Positions 7,275-15,985 of a DNA stretch of 48,444 bases are shown here, in pieces (position 1 is the stretch's first letter; each line of letters starts with the position of its first letter). The notes below the pieces were generated by a model. The model searched no databases. It saw only the letters and a program-made list of their open reading frames with translations, and had not been told where the DNA came from. Both the position numbers and the translations under genes were made by a program. This DNA comes from Marinifilum caeruleilacunae (GTDB lineage Bacteria > Bacteroidota > Bacteroidia > Bacteroidales > Marinifilaceae): assembly GCF_013141825.1 (NCBI RefSeq), contig NZ_RZNH01000043.1, positions 1 through 48,444 of the forward strand, in the 5' to 3' direction.

Positions 7275-9257
7275 ATGGAAAATCAAATATTACAATTTAG
7301 AGAAGAGCTGGATGAAGCTAAGTTGTATTACCAACCATCGGATGAATTCGATAAAACGGTAAAAACAAGATATGAGAAAATGCCTGCTGATATTTTTGCT
7401 ACAGCTGAGAAGGGTGCAAAGTGGGTGGCTCATGAAATCGCAAACCTAATCAAAGACAAGGCAGAGCAAAATAGTCCTTGTGTGCTTGGCCTGGCTACTG
7501 GTGCAACACCATTGGGGGTATATGCAGAATTGGTGCGACTGCATAAAGAAGAAGGTCTATCGTTCAAAAATGTAATTACATTTAATTTGGATGAATATTA
7601 TCCAATGACAAATGAGAGCGCACAGAGCTATAACTACTATATGGACGATGTTCTTTTCAATCATATTGATATTCCTCGCAATCAGATTAATGTTCCGAAT
7701 GGAGAGGTGAGTAAAGAAGGAATTTTTAATTACTGTTCCGAATATGAAGCCAAAATCGATTCTTTTGGTGGACTTGATATGCAAATATTAGGAATTGGTA
7801 GGACAGGACATATTGGTTTTAACGAGCCGGGTTCACAGTTAGATTCGAAAACTCGTTTAATCATGCTCGATTCCTTAACCAGGCGTGATGCTGCAAAGGA
7901 TTTCAACGGTTTAAATAAAGTGCCAAAAGCTGCAATTACAATGGGAGTTGGCACCATCTTTAAAGCAAAGCGTGTGATTTTGATGGCATGGGGCGAAGGA
8001 AAGGCTCCTATTGTTAAGAAAGCATTGGAGGAAGGACAGAGCGATTCAGTTCCTGCAAGTTATTTGCAGCGCCATAATGATGTGCAGTTTGTATTGGATG
8101 TACCTGCGGCAGGAGAACTGACAAGAGTAAAAAAACCTTGGCTTGTTGGTAGTGTTGAGTGGGATCGATACTGGATTCGTAAAGCTGTGGTTTGGCTTTG
8201 TAATAAATTGGAGAAACCGGTTTTAAAACTCACCAACAGAGATTATAACGATAATGGCTTGAGTGAGCTGCTTGCCTGGTATGGATCGGCATATGAAGTA
8301 AACATCAAGGTATTTAACGATTTACAACATACCATTACCGGTTGGCCGGGAGGTAAACCAAATGCCGATGATTCAAATCGTCCGGAAAGAGCTGAGCCTG
8401 CTCAGAAAAAAGTCCTGGTATTTAGTCCTCACCCTGATGATGATGTAATATCGATGGGGGGAACACTAAAAAGATTGGTTGATCAGAGTCACGAAGTACA
8501 TGTTGCTTATCAAACTTCGGGAAATATCGCGGTAGCCGATGACGAAGCAATTCGTTATTTGTCTTTCGTAAAAAGTTTTGCGCAAACGCATGACACCAAC
8601 GAAGGAAACCTGCCAAGCGTGATTGAAGATATTCGTAAATTCTTATTGGAGAATAAAGCTCCTGGCGAAATGGATACGGTTGAAGTTCGTAGAATGAAAT
8701 CACTAATTCGCAGAGGAGAGGCAAAAGCTGCTTGTCGTTTTGTTGGTCTGCGTTCTAAGAACCTTCACTTTCTTGACCTTCCTTTTTATGAAACGGGTAA
8801 GGTAAAGAAGAATCCACTTGGAAAGGAAGATGTTCAAATCATTGTGAACTTATTAAGAAAGGTGAAGCCACAACAAATTTTTGCTGCTGGAGACTGGTCA
8901 GATCCACACGGTACACACCGAGTTTGTTGGGAAGGCATTTACCAGGCACTTCAGATTGTAAAAGATGAAAAATGGATGGAAGACTGCTATGTGTGGTTGT
9001 ACAGAGGTGCTTGGCAAGAGTGGGATTTGGATGAAATTCAAATGGCAGTGCCAATTAGCCCTGAAGAATTGCAACACAAAAGAAATGCAATTCTGCGTCA
9101 CCAATCGCAAATGGAAAGTGCTCCATATATGGGTAACGATTCAAGATTGTTCTGGCAAAGATCGGAAGCAAGAAACAGGGCGACCGCAAATTTATTTAAT
9201 AAATTAGGCTTGGCAGAATATGAAGCAATCGAAGCTTTTGTCAGGTTTATTGTTTAG
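7275..9257 (+). CDS. nagB: glucosamine-6-phosphate deaminase fused to a PIG-L deacetylase-like domain
   Basis: A 660-residue fusion. Residues about 30-290 are NagB (isomerase fold), converting glucosamine-6-P to fructose-6-P and ammonia: catalytic base Asp106 in LDEYYP and the GRTGHIGFNEPG loop (175-186) with His179 and Glu184. Residues about 380-640 are a LmbE/PIG-L zinc hydrolase: H386-P-D-D-D390 and a second histidine pair in DPHGTH (His545, His548). PIG-L enzymes remove N-acetyl groups from GlcNAc-type sugars, so the C-terminal half may supply deacetylated substrate to the N-terminal half; no nagA is seen in this window. The fusion is widespread in Bacteroidota, while its second activity is inferred. 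First gene of a 14-kb operon. Confidence 0.93.
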   Translation: MENQILQFREELDEAKLYYQPSDEFDKTVKTRYEKMPADIFATAEKGAKWVAHEIANLIKDKAEQNSPCVLGLATGATPLGVYAELVRLHKEEGLSFKNVITFNLDEYYPMTNESAQSYNYYMDDVLFNHIDIPRNQINVPNGEVSKEGIFNYCSEYEAKIDSFGGLDMQILGIGRTGHIGFNEPGSQLDSKTRLIMLDSLTRRDAAKDFNGLNKVPKAAITMGVGTIFKAKRVILMAWGEGKAPIVKKALEEGQSDSVPASYLQRHNDVQFVLDVPAAGELTRVKKPWLVGSVEWDRYWIRKAVVWLCNKLEKPVLKLTNRDYNDNGLSELLAWYGSAYEVNIKVFNDLQHTITGWPGGKPNADDSNRPERAEPAQKKVLVFSPHPDDDVISMGGTLKRLVDQSHEVHVAYQTSGNIAVADDEAIRYLSFVKSFAQTHDTNEGNLPSVIEDIRKFLLENKAPGEMDTVEVRRMKSLIRRGEAKAACRFVGLRSKNLHFLDLPFYETGKVKKNPLGKEDVQIIVNLLRKVKPQQIFAAGDWSDPHGTHRVCWEGIYQALQIVKDEKWMEDCYVWLYRGAWQEWDLDEIQMAVPISPEELQHKRNAILRHQSQMESAPYMGNDSRLFWQRSEARNRATANLFNKLGLAEYEAIEAFVRFIV

Positions 9258-9274
9258 ATTTATCATTACAATTT

Positions 9275-9298
9275 TTGGGCAGAAGAAATTCTGCCCAA
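9275..9298 (+). other. perfect hairpin with GAAA tetraloop between nagB and amidase gene
   Basis: TTGGGCAGAA and TTCTGCCCAA pair over ten bases and enclose GAAA, a GNRA-type tetraloop. No T-run follows, so it is not a normal terminator; an mRNA stability or processing element, or a partial attenuator, fits better. Confidence 0.6.
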
Positions 9299-9338
9299 TG
9301 GTATATAATCAGATAAAATTGCATTGAATATTAGGAAT

Positions 9339-12300
9339 ATGAATTCTCTATCGAACACACTTTTAAAGTCGACTTTACTGGTCCTATTTTCTTTTTTATT
9401 GCTGAGCTATAGTGTTCAGGCGGCTGAAAAATCAAATCGCTTAAACAGGAAAGCCGAAAAGGCAGCGCTTGAATTTTTAAAACAAGCCTCTCAAGAGTTT
9501 GTGTATCGCTTTAAGCTGGATAGCCTTGACCTAAATGCAGATAAGAAGCAAATAGTGGTATATGTAAATTCAACTTTTTCATATGTGCCTTTCAGACCAA
9601 ACACTGTAAAGCAATATCAATCTGATTTAAAGGAAATTCTTGGGCGGAAATTCAGAAATTACGATGTGCGAATTGAGTGTATGGGGATGGAGATTGGTGA
9701 ATTGATTCCTAATTATTATAGAGATGATTCTTTCCCTTTGGCAAAAAATCGATTGTCGGTTGAAGGCGATGCAATAAAACCATTGGTAAGGAAGCCTGGA
9801 GATGAAAATTATCAGTTTGGATTAGAAAATAAGCACATTGCCTTGTGGCATTCGCATGGTTGGTACTACGAAAATACACTGGACCGTTGGGAATGGCAAA
9901 GGGCCAGGGTATATACTACAGTTGAGGACATGTGGACCATGGAATTTGTGGTTCCTTATATTGCGCCTATGCTCGAAAATGCAGGTGCAAACGTTTTATT
10001 CCCAAGAGAACGGGATGTTCAAAGCAATGAAGTAATTGTGGATGCTGATTGGTGTTCAATTCAGTCCGACTATCAGGAAACAGGAAATTGGGAAACCAAC
10101 ACACAAGCAGGATTTACGAATAAGTATCCTTTTTACATCGAAGGAGAAAATCCATTCGAAATGGGAAGTAGTAAACAGACTGAAGCAGTTTCGTCTGAAA
10201 CAGCTAGAGTGGAATATACGCCATTTATTCCCGAAAAAGGGGAATATGCTGTTTATGTATCTTATTCGGTGGATGATGATAATGTTAGCGATGCTCATTA
10301 TTCGGTTTATCATGCTGGTGGAAAAACGGATTTTCTTGTAAACCAGAGTATGGGAGGAAATACCTGGATTTACCTGGGGACCTTCCTGTTTGAGCACGGA
10401 AAAAATCCGACAAGGGGTAAAGTTCTGCTTACAAACGAAAGTAAGGAAGAGGGCAATTGGGTTTCGGCCGATGCTGTTCGTTTTGGCGGAGGAACCGGAA
10501 ATATTGCAAGAGGTACGATTGAAGAATTGGAGGAGTTGGCCAAAGAAAGAAACCAATTGGGTTTTGCGATGGATTCTTCAAAGTGGCAAAAATATACAAG
10601 TAATCGTCCGAGGTATCACGAAGCTGCCCGCTACTATTTGCAGTATGCAGGAATGCCCGATTCTATTGTGTATAGTATCAATAAAGATTATAAGGCAGAT
10701 TATAGCAATCGTGGAAAAGATGCTGCCAAGTTTCAAAAGCGTGAAAATGGGAAAGACGATTATAAGGATGATTACATGTCGCGTGGTGAATGGGTAGATT
10801 ATTTAATTGGTGCTCCCAATGGTCCTACAAAACATGTAAATGCAAAAGGACTGGGAATTCCTGTTGATATGGCATTGGCATTTCATACCGATGCCGGATT
10901 TACACCCAACGATTCCATTATTGGGACTTTGGCAATTTATAATACAACCAGGGATGGTAAGGATCGATTTGTAAATGGACAATCGAAATGGGCAAGTCGT
11001 GATTTAACGGACATTGTGCAAACGCAGGTTGTAGAAGATATTCGAAAACTCTTCGAGCCAAAATGGACAAGAAGAGGAATGTGGAACAAGCAATATTCCG
11101 AAGCATATCGACCTAAAGTGCCTACCATGTTGTCTGAAATGCTGTCGCATCACAATTTTGCAGACATGTACCAGGGAATGGATCCGAAATTTAAATTCCA
11201 CATTAGTCGTGCTTATTACAAAGGTGTGTTGAGATTCTTAGCTTCCCAGGAAGGAAAGGATTATGTGGTGCAGCCTTTGCCTGTCGATCATTTTAGAATT
11301 GATGAAAAACAGAATGGAATCAGACTGAGTTGGAAAGCGGTAGTTGATCCACTGGAAGAAAGTGCACTAGCTAAAAAATACAAAGTATACACCAGGTTGA
11401 ACAATGGCGGATTTGATAATGGCGTATTGGTAGACAAAGCAGAATTGATACTTGAAAACTTGAGTTCTGAAAATATCTACAGCTTTAAAATTACAGCCCT
11501 GAATGAAGGAGGTGAAAGTTTTCCTTCGGAGATTTTGTCCTATCGCAAATCCCAAAATGGAGAAAAACCTGTTTTAATTGTAAATGGTTTTGACAGAATT
11601 GCTTCTCCACATGGATTTGACGATGGCAGTTTTGCCGGCTTTAACAGTGCTGTTGATGAGGGAGTAGCTTACGTTAGAAATATTGCCTATGTTGGTGATC
11701 AGTACGATTTCGATAGAAAATCGCCTTGGTTGGACGATGATGCTTCGGGTCACGGTTCAAGTTATGCCGACCAGGAAGAAAAAATTGTTGCAGGAAATCG
11801 TTTTGATTACCCTTATGTGCATGGTGAAGCGATTCAAGCCGCAGGATACGGTTTTGTGTCGATGAGCGATGAGTCTTTTGAAAAAGGGAATTGGGAAGTT
11901 TCGGATTACGCAGCATTAGATCTGATTTTTGGTGAGGAGAAAACTACTCGAAGACTATACGGAAAAGAGAATAAAGATTTTACGATTTATACACCTGGAA
12001 TGGTAAAGGCCATCAGAAAATACATTCAATCGAAAGATGCAAAACTGATTCTTTCGGGAGCCTACCTGGGAACAGATGTTGTGGAGTGTGGTGATACTTT
12101 AATGAAAGATTTTACCGAAAAAGAACTTCACTTCCTGTTCAGAACCAATTATGCGAGTAAATCGGGTGCCGTTTCTCATCCGAATGAGGTAAGAGAAAAT
12201 TTTACTGGAAATTACCAGTTCGAAACAGGATATCATAAAGATATTTACAAAGTAGAAGCTCCTGATGCCATCGAACCTGTGGGTAAGAACGCAAAGGTGT

Positions 12301-12461
12301 TTATGAGATATACAAACAATACCAAAAGTGCTGGTGTTGTTTACGATGGAGATTACCAATCAATTATTTTAGGATTTCCTTTTGAAACGCTAAAAACAAA
12401 GGAAGATCGAAATGACTTGATGCGTAAAATCTTTCGATTTTTTAATGAAGAAGAAAAATAA
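9339..12461 (+). CDS. secreted N-acetylmuramoyl-L-alanine amidase with golvesin-like insert, Fn3 and C-terminal domain
   Basis: Cleaves the bond between MurNAc and the stem peptide (predicted). The frame can open at a TTG at 9324, but ATG 9339 is directly followed by a signal peptide (hydrophobic LLVLFSFLLLSYSVQA, cut near residue 28), so I chose it (1040 residues). Zinc ligands typical of Amidase_3 are seen in split form: His171 in WHSHGWYYE, Glu196 in TTVEDMW, His516 in AFHTDAG; a catalytic Glu600 lies in TMLSEMLSHHNF. Between the first and second halves (about 250-400) sits a beta-rich golvesin C-terminal/xanthan-lyase-like domain. Residues about 650-735 look like fibronectin III, and the rest like a Rossmann- or GATase-like domain of unknown use. 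Often named xanthan lyase-like in this phylum; the amidase residues and neighbours argue for peptidoglycan. Confidence 0.82.
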   Translation: MNSLSNTLLKSTLLVLFSFLLLSYSVQAAEKSNRLNRKAEKAALEFLKQASQEFVYRFKLDSLDLNADKKQIVVYVNSTFSYVPFRPNTVKQYQSDLKEILGRKFRNYDVRIECMGMEIGELIPNYYRDDSFPLAKNRLSVEGDAIKPLVRKPGDENYQFGLENKHIALWHSHGWYYENTLDRWEWQRARVYTTVEDMWTMEFVVPYIAPMLENAGANVLFPRERDVQSNEVIVDADWCSIQSDYQETGNWETNTQAGFTNKYPFYIEGENPFEMGSSKQTEAVSSETARVEYTPFIPEKGEYAVYVSYSVDDDNVSDAHYSVYHAGGKTDFLVNQSMGGNTWIYLGTFLFEHGKNPTRGKVLLTNESKEEGNWVSADAVRFGGGTGNIARGTIEELEELAKERNQLGFAMDSSKWQKYTSNRPRYHEAARYYLQYAGMPDSIVYSINKDYKADYSNRGKDAAKFQKRENGKDDYKDDYMSRGEWVDYLIGAPNGPTKHVNAKGLGIPVDMALAFHTDAGFTPNDSIIGTLAIYNTTRDGKDRFVNGQSKWASRDLTDIVQTQVVEDIRKLFEPKWTRRGMWNKQYSEAYRPKVPTMLSEMLSHHNFADMYQGMDPKFKFHISRAYYKGVLRFLASQEGKDYVVQPLPVDHFRIDEKQNGIRLSWKAVVDPLEESALAKKYKVYTRLNNGGFDNGVLVDKAELILENLSSENIYSFKITALNEGGESFPSEILSYRKSQNGEKPVLIVNGFDRIASPHGFDDGSFAGFNSAVDEGVAYVRNIAYVGDQYDFDRKSPWLDDDASGHGSSYADQEEKIVAGNRFDYPYVHGEAIQAAGYGFVSMSDESFEKGNWEVSDYAALDLIFGEEKTTRRLYGKENKDFTIYTPGMVKAIRKYIQSKDAKLILSGAYLGTDVVECGDTLMKDFTEKELHFLFRTNYASKSGAVSHPNEVRENFTGNYQFETGYHKDIYKVEAPDAIEPVGKNAKVFMRYTNNTKSAGVVYDGDYQSIILGFPFETLKTKEDRNDLMRKIFRFFNEEEK

Positions 12462-12482
12462 CAAAAGCCTAATTATAAAAGA

Positions 12483-13937
12483 ATGAGTGCAAAAATTACA
12501 TGTTTTCTGCCTTTTGGAACAAAAGAAGAAACAACGATTACTGTAAGTGAGTTAAGAAAATCAGAATTGGTATCTAACATTTTTATTGTTGGGAACAATG
12601 CTGAAGAAATTGAGGGTGCAGAAGTTTTGAATTGCGAAGCTTTATCGAATGGAAAAACCATTCAGCTAATTGCGGAGAAATCGGATTCGGACTATGTTTT
12701 GATTTACACAAAAACAAGTGCATTAACCCTGGGCCAATTGGCGGTTGAACGTTTTTATCAAGTGGCAACTGATACCAATAGCGGCCTGGTTTATTCGAAC
12801 CACCGTGCCATTAAAGAGGGTAAAGTAGAAAACCTACCTGTTATCGATTACCAGGAAGGTAGTTTGAGAGACGATTTCAACTTTGGATCGGTTCTTTTCT
12901 ACGATGCTACTGTGTTAAAAGAAGCAGTAAAAGATGTTGATGCTAAATACGAACATGCAGGTTTGTATGCATTGCGTTTGGCAGTAGCCGCTCGCTCTGA
13001 ATTTATGAGAGTGCCAGAGGTATTGTACACCGAAGAAGAAATGGATACAAGAAAATCGGGAGAAAAGATTTTCGATTATGTAGATCCAAAAAACCGTGCT
13101 GTACAAATCGAAATGGAAGAAGCTTGTACCGAGCACCTGAAAAGAATTGGTGCTTATTTAGAGCCTAAATTTGCCGATGTTGCTTTTAATGAAGGCAATT
13201 TTAAAGTAGAAGCTTCGGTTGTAATTCCGGTTCGCGATCGTGTAAAAACAATCGAAGATGCAATCAAATCGGTTCTTTCTCAGAAAGCAAATGTAGATTT
13301 CAACTTAATTATTGTTGACAATTACTCAACCGATGGAACTACCGAAATTATTGTAAAATATGCAGAGCAGGATGAACGATTAATTCATGTAATTCCTGAA
13401 AGAAAAGACCTGGGAATTGGTGGTTGTTGGAACGAAGCTGTAAATCACGAAGCTTGTGGTAAGTTTGCCATCCAGTTGGATAGTGATGATTTGTATGCCG
13501 ATGAAACAACAATTCAGCAAGTGGTAGATGCATTCTACAGAGAAAACTGCGCAATGGTTGTTGGTACTTACCAAATGGTAAATTTCAAATTGGAAGAAAT
13601 TCCTCCTGGAATTATCGATCACAGAGAGTGGACTCCAGAAAATGGTAGAAACAATGCACTTCGCATTAATGGTTTGGGTGCTCCACGTGCTTTCTATACT
13701 CCGGTGTTGCGTAACAATCCAATTCCAAATGTGAATTATGGTGAAGATTATGCATTAGGTTTGGCAATTTCTCGTAAATATCAAATTGGAAGAATTTACG
13801 ATCCAATTTACCTGTGTCGTCGTTGGGAAGATAACTCGGATGCTTCTTTGGATATCGAAAAAATGAATGTACACAACACCTATAAAGATAGAGTTCGCAC
13901 AATTGAGCTAAAAGCTAGAAAGTTATTAGTGAAATAA
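12483..13937 (+). CDS. two-domain GT2-like glycosyltransferase, cytosolic
   Basis: A 484-residue protein without signal peptide or membrane segment. The C-terminal half (about 240-484) is a canonical GT-A family 2 domain: VEASVVIPVRDRVKTIEDAIKSVLSQ, VDNYSTDGT, and the metal/nucleotide-sugar motif QLDSDD (D333-S-D335-D336). The N-terminal half (1-235) has a related layout with no clear DxD motif, so it looks like a degenerate second GT-A domain. It starts 21 bases after the amidase gene and so shares its mRNA. A soluble sugar transferase inside a degradation/recycling operon is unexpected; it may build a glycoconjugate from salvaged amino sugars, or the fold may serve another nucleotide-sugar reaction. 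Substrate unknown. Confidence 0.8.
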   Translation: MSAKITCFLPFGTKEETTITVSELRKSELVSNIFIVGNNAEEIEGAEVLNCEALSNGKTIQLIAEKSDSDYVLIYTKTSALTLGQLAVERFYQVATDTNSGLVYSNHRAIKEGKVENLPVIDYQEGSLRDDFNFGSVLFYDATVLKEAVKDVDAKYEHAGLYALRLAVAARSEFMRVPEVLYTEEEMDTRKSGEKIFDYVDPKNRAVQIEMEEACTEHLKRIGAYLEPKFADVAFNEGNFKVEASVVIPVRDRVKTIEDAIKSVLSQKANVDFNLIIVDNYSTDGTTEIIVKYAEQDERLIHVIPERKDLGIGGCWNEAVNHEACGKFAIQLDSDDLYADETTIQQVVDAFYRENCAMVVGTYQMVNFKLEEIPPGIIDHREWTPENGRNNALRINGLGAPRAFYTPVLRNNPIPNVNYGEDYALGLAISRKYQIGRIYDPIYLCRRWEDNSDASLDIEKMNVHNTYKDRVRTIELKARKLLVK

Positions 13938-13958
13938 ATTAGAATAGTTAAGCTTAAT

Positions 13959-13993
13959 GAGGAATCGGGGGTTTGCTCTCCTGGTTCCTTTTA
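13959..13993 (+). terminator. weak terminator or attenuator inside the operon
   Basis: AGGAATCGGGG can pair imperfectly (with G-U) with CTCCTGGTTCCT, followed by TTTTA. It lies in the 93-base gap between the GT2 and DUF1460 genes and may lower expression of the distal genes. Confidence 0.4.
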
Positions 13994-14030
13994 TAGCATT
14001 TGGAATTTTTATCGATAAAAAACTAAAATT

Positions 14031-14915
14031 ATGAGACGATTGAGTATTCATTTATTGATTCTTTTGTTTGCTGTAGTGGCCTGTAAAGGGAAAGTTGTTC
14101 AACAGAGTGAACCCAATAAATTGGTTCAGTTTTCTGATACTCTTGATCAGTCAATTTTTAATTCGATAAAAAATTTGGCAAGGCAAAATTCTTTTGCCCA
14201 GCTCGAAAATGCCGATCGAATTCTGGAAGTAGGTAAATTGTTTTTGCAAACTCCTTATGTTGGAGGAACCCTCGAAAGTGAAGGTGGCGAGAAACTGGTG
14301 GTGAATTTAAGAGAGTTGGATTGTACTACATATCTTGAAAATGTGGTGGTGCTTTCTTCAATTGCCAGGCAGAACGACTTTAGCGAAAATGATTTTTTAC
14401 ACAAACTAAAGAAGCTTCGTTATCGAAAAGGTGAGCTTAGCGATTATTCATCCCGATTACACTATTTCTCTGATTGGATTTTTGAAAATGAGCAGAAAGG
14501 AATTGTGAAGAATGTAACAAGGGAGATTGGAGGCGTAGCATATCAAAAAGAGATCAATTTTATGAGCAATCATGTTGATTCTTATGCAGCCCTAAAAGCA
14601 GACTCTTCATTGATTGTATCGATCAGAAATACTGAAAATGCAATCAATGAGCGTGATCTGTTTTACATCCCTGAAGATGAGGTTCACAGTGTGGAAAATA
14701 AAATTCATAACGGAGATTTAATTGCCATTACAACGAAAATTAAAGGCCTGGACATTTCTCATGTAGGAATTGCAATTCATGTAGGTGATCGTTTGCACCT
14801 GATGCATGCCTCGAGCCTGGCCAAAAAAGTGGTGATTTCAGATATTCCTTTGGCTGATATCTTAAAGGAAAGCAAATTGCAATCGGGGATCATGGTTTCG
14901 CGAGTGATCGAATAA
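14031..14915 (+). CDS. DUF1460 lipoprotein, NlpC/P60-like amidase
   Basis: A 294-residue lipoprotein with a lipobox ending FAVVAC (Cys18), so it is anchored outside the inner membrane. The rest is DUF1460, a papain-like fold related to NlpC/P60 and described as N-acetylmuramoyl-L-alanine amidase-like. The probable triad is Cys98 in ELDCTTYLENV, His244 in SHVGIAIH and His259 in LMHASS; the His residues follow the NlpC/P60 pattern. It would release stem peptides from muropeptides in the periplasm, or cut within the peptide. The gene sits between the GT2 and DUF4922 genes in the same direction. Confidence 0.85.
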   Translation: MRRLSIHLLILLFAVVACKGKVVQQSEPNKLVQFSDTLDQSIFNSIKNLARQNSFAQLENADRILEVGKLFLQTPYVGGTLESEGGEKLVVNLRELDCTTYLENVVVLSSIARQNDFSENDFLHKLKKLRYRKGELSDYSSRLHYFSDWIFENEQKGIVKNVTREIGGVAYQKEINFMSNHVDSYAALKADSSLIVSIRNTENAINERDLFYIPEDEVHSVENKIHNGDLIAITTKIKGLDISHVGIAIHVGDRLHLMHASSLAKKVVISDIPLADILKESKLQSGIMVSRVIE

Positions 14916-14948
14916 ATGCCAAAATAATTGTAGGAAGATTATAAGAAA

Positions 14949-15935
14949 ATGAATACAGCTAGCATAGATAGAATTGAAGATCTGCTGAAAGAAAAATCGT
15001 CAGTAGAAATATTAAGTGATTTCCTGAACCAGCAAGTGAGAGATTGGCCTCTTGCCAATGGAAACTTTAAAGGATTGGAAAAAGTAGAGGAGAAAGAGTT
15101 CGCTTTCGACGGATTTAGAATGAAAGTTCAGTTTAATCCGGAAAGAATTCGCTCGTCGGCTGCCAAAGTAGACAAGAAGAGCATTGAGAATCGTGCATGT
15201 TTCTTGTGTTTGGATAAATTACCAGCTGAACAAGGGGGAATTGCACAGGGTAAGGAATACGTTATTTTGGTAAACCCATTCCCAATTATTCCTCAGCATT
15301 TCACCATTCCTAAGGTCGATCATGTCGATCAATCCTTCATGGACAATTTGGAAGGCATGCTATCACTGGTAAAGGATATGCAAGGATATACTTTGTTCTA
15401 TAACGGACCAAAGTGTGGCGCTTCGGCACCCGATCATATGCACTTCCAGGGAGGAAATAAAGGATTTATGCCTGTAGAGCAAGAGTATTTCTCTTTGAAA
15501 GAAAAGGCTGATTTATTATTGAAATCGGAAGATTTGGAAGTTCGTGCATTCAATCATTACTTAAGAAAAATGATAAGTGTTGAAACTGCCAATGCAAGCG
15601 AACTGATTGCGGTGGTTGCCAAATTCTACGAAGCATTTGCGGCCATGCAAGCAGAAGAAAAAGAGCCAATGCTGAATGTGATCTGCTCCTATGTCGATGG
15701 CAAATACATCATGCATTTGTTTCCAAGAAAACTGCATCGTCCGACTCAATATTTTGCCGAAGGCGATGATCAGTTGCTAATAAGTCCTGCATCAGTCGAT
15801 TTTGGTGGTGTATTTATTACCCCACGAAGAGAGGATTTTGAAAAAATTACAGCTGCCGATATCGAAGATATGTTCAAACAGGTGTGCGTTGATGAGGAAG
15901 TTTTTGCTGCACTTTGTGAAAAGATAGCAGGATAA
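14949..15935 (+). CDS. DUF4922 protein, GalT/HIT-like nucleotidyl transferase or phosphorylase
   Basis: A 328-residue cytosolic protein of the DUF4922 family. It shows the hallmarks of the GalT/Ap4A-phosphorylase branch of the HIT superfamily: a CxxC pair (Cys84, Cys87) early on that could bind Zn, NPFPIIPQHFTIP as in GalT/HIT nucleotide pockets, and the catalytic HxHxQ motif as H163-M-H165-F-Q167 within CGASAPDHMHFQGG. GalT-type enzymes move a nucleotidyl group between a sugar-1-phosphate and a nucleotide sugar. In this operon the natural proposal is nucleotidylation or phosphorolysis of an amino-sugar derivative, perhaps linked to the GT2 and GNAT proteins. That is inference; no activity is known to me for the family. 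Confidence 0.82.
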   Translation: MNTASIDRIEDLLKEKSSVEILSDFLNQQVRDWPLANGNFKGLEKVEEKEFAFDGFRMKVQFNPERIRSSAAKVDKKSIENRACFLCLDKLPAEQGGIAQGKEYVILVNPFPIIPQHFTIPKVDHVDQSFMDNLEGMLSLVKDMQGYTLFYNGPKCGASAPDHMHFQGGNKGFMPVEQEYFSLKEKADLLLKSEDLEVRAFNHYLRKMISVETANASELIAVVAKFYEAFAAMQAEEKEPMLNVICSYVDGKYIMHLFPRKLHRPTQYFAEGDDQLLISPASVDFGGVFITPRREDFEKITAADIEDMFKQVCVDEEVFAALCEKIAG

Positions 15936-15985
15936 TCGTAGCAAAATACTCAAAAAATAAATCTCTATTATCTCAATACTCATTT

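Noticed and set aside
10056-10556. 166-residue minus-strand frame within the amidase gene
   Set aside because: Fully inside a strongly supported coding region, no motif, atypical composition.
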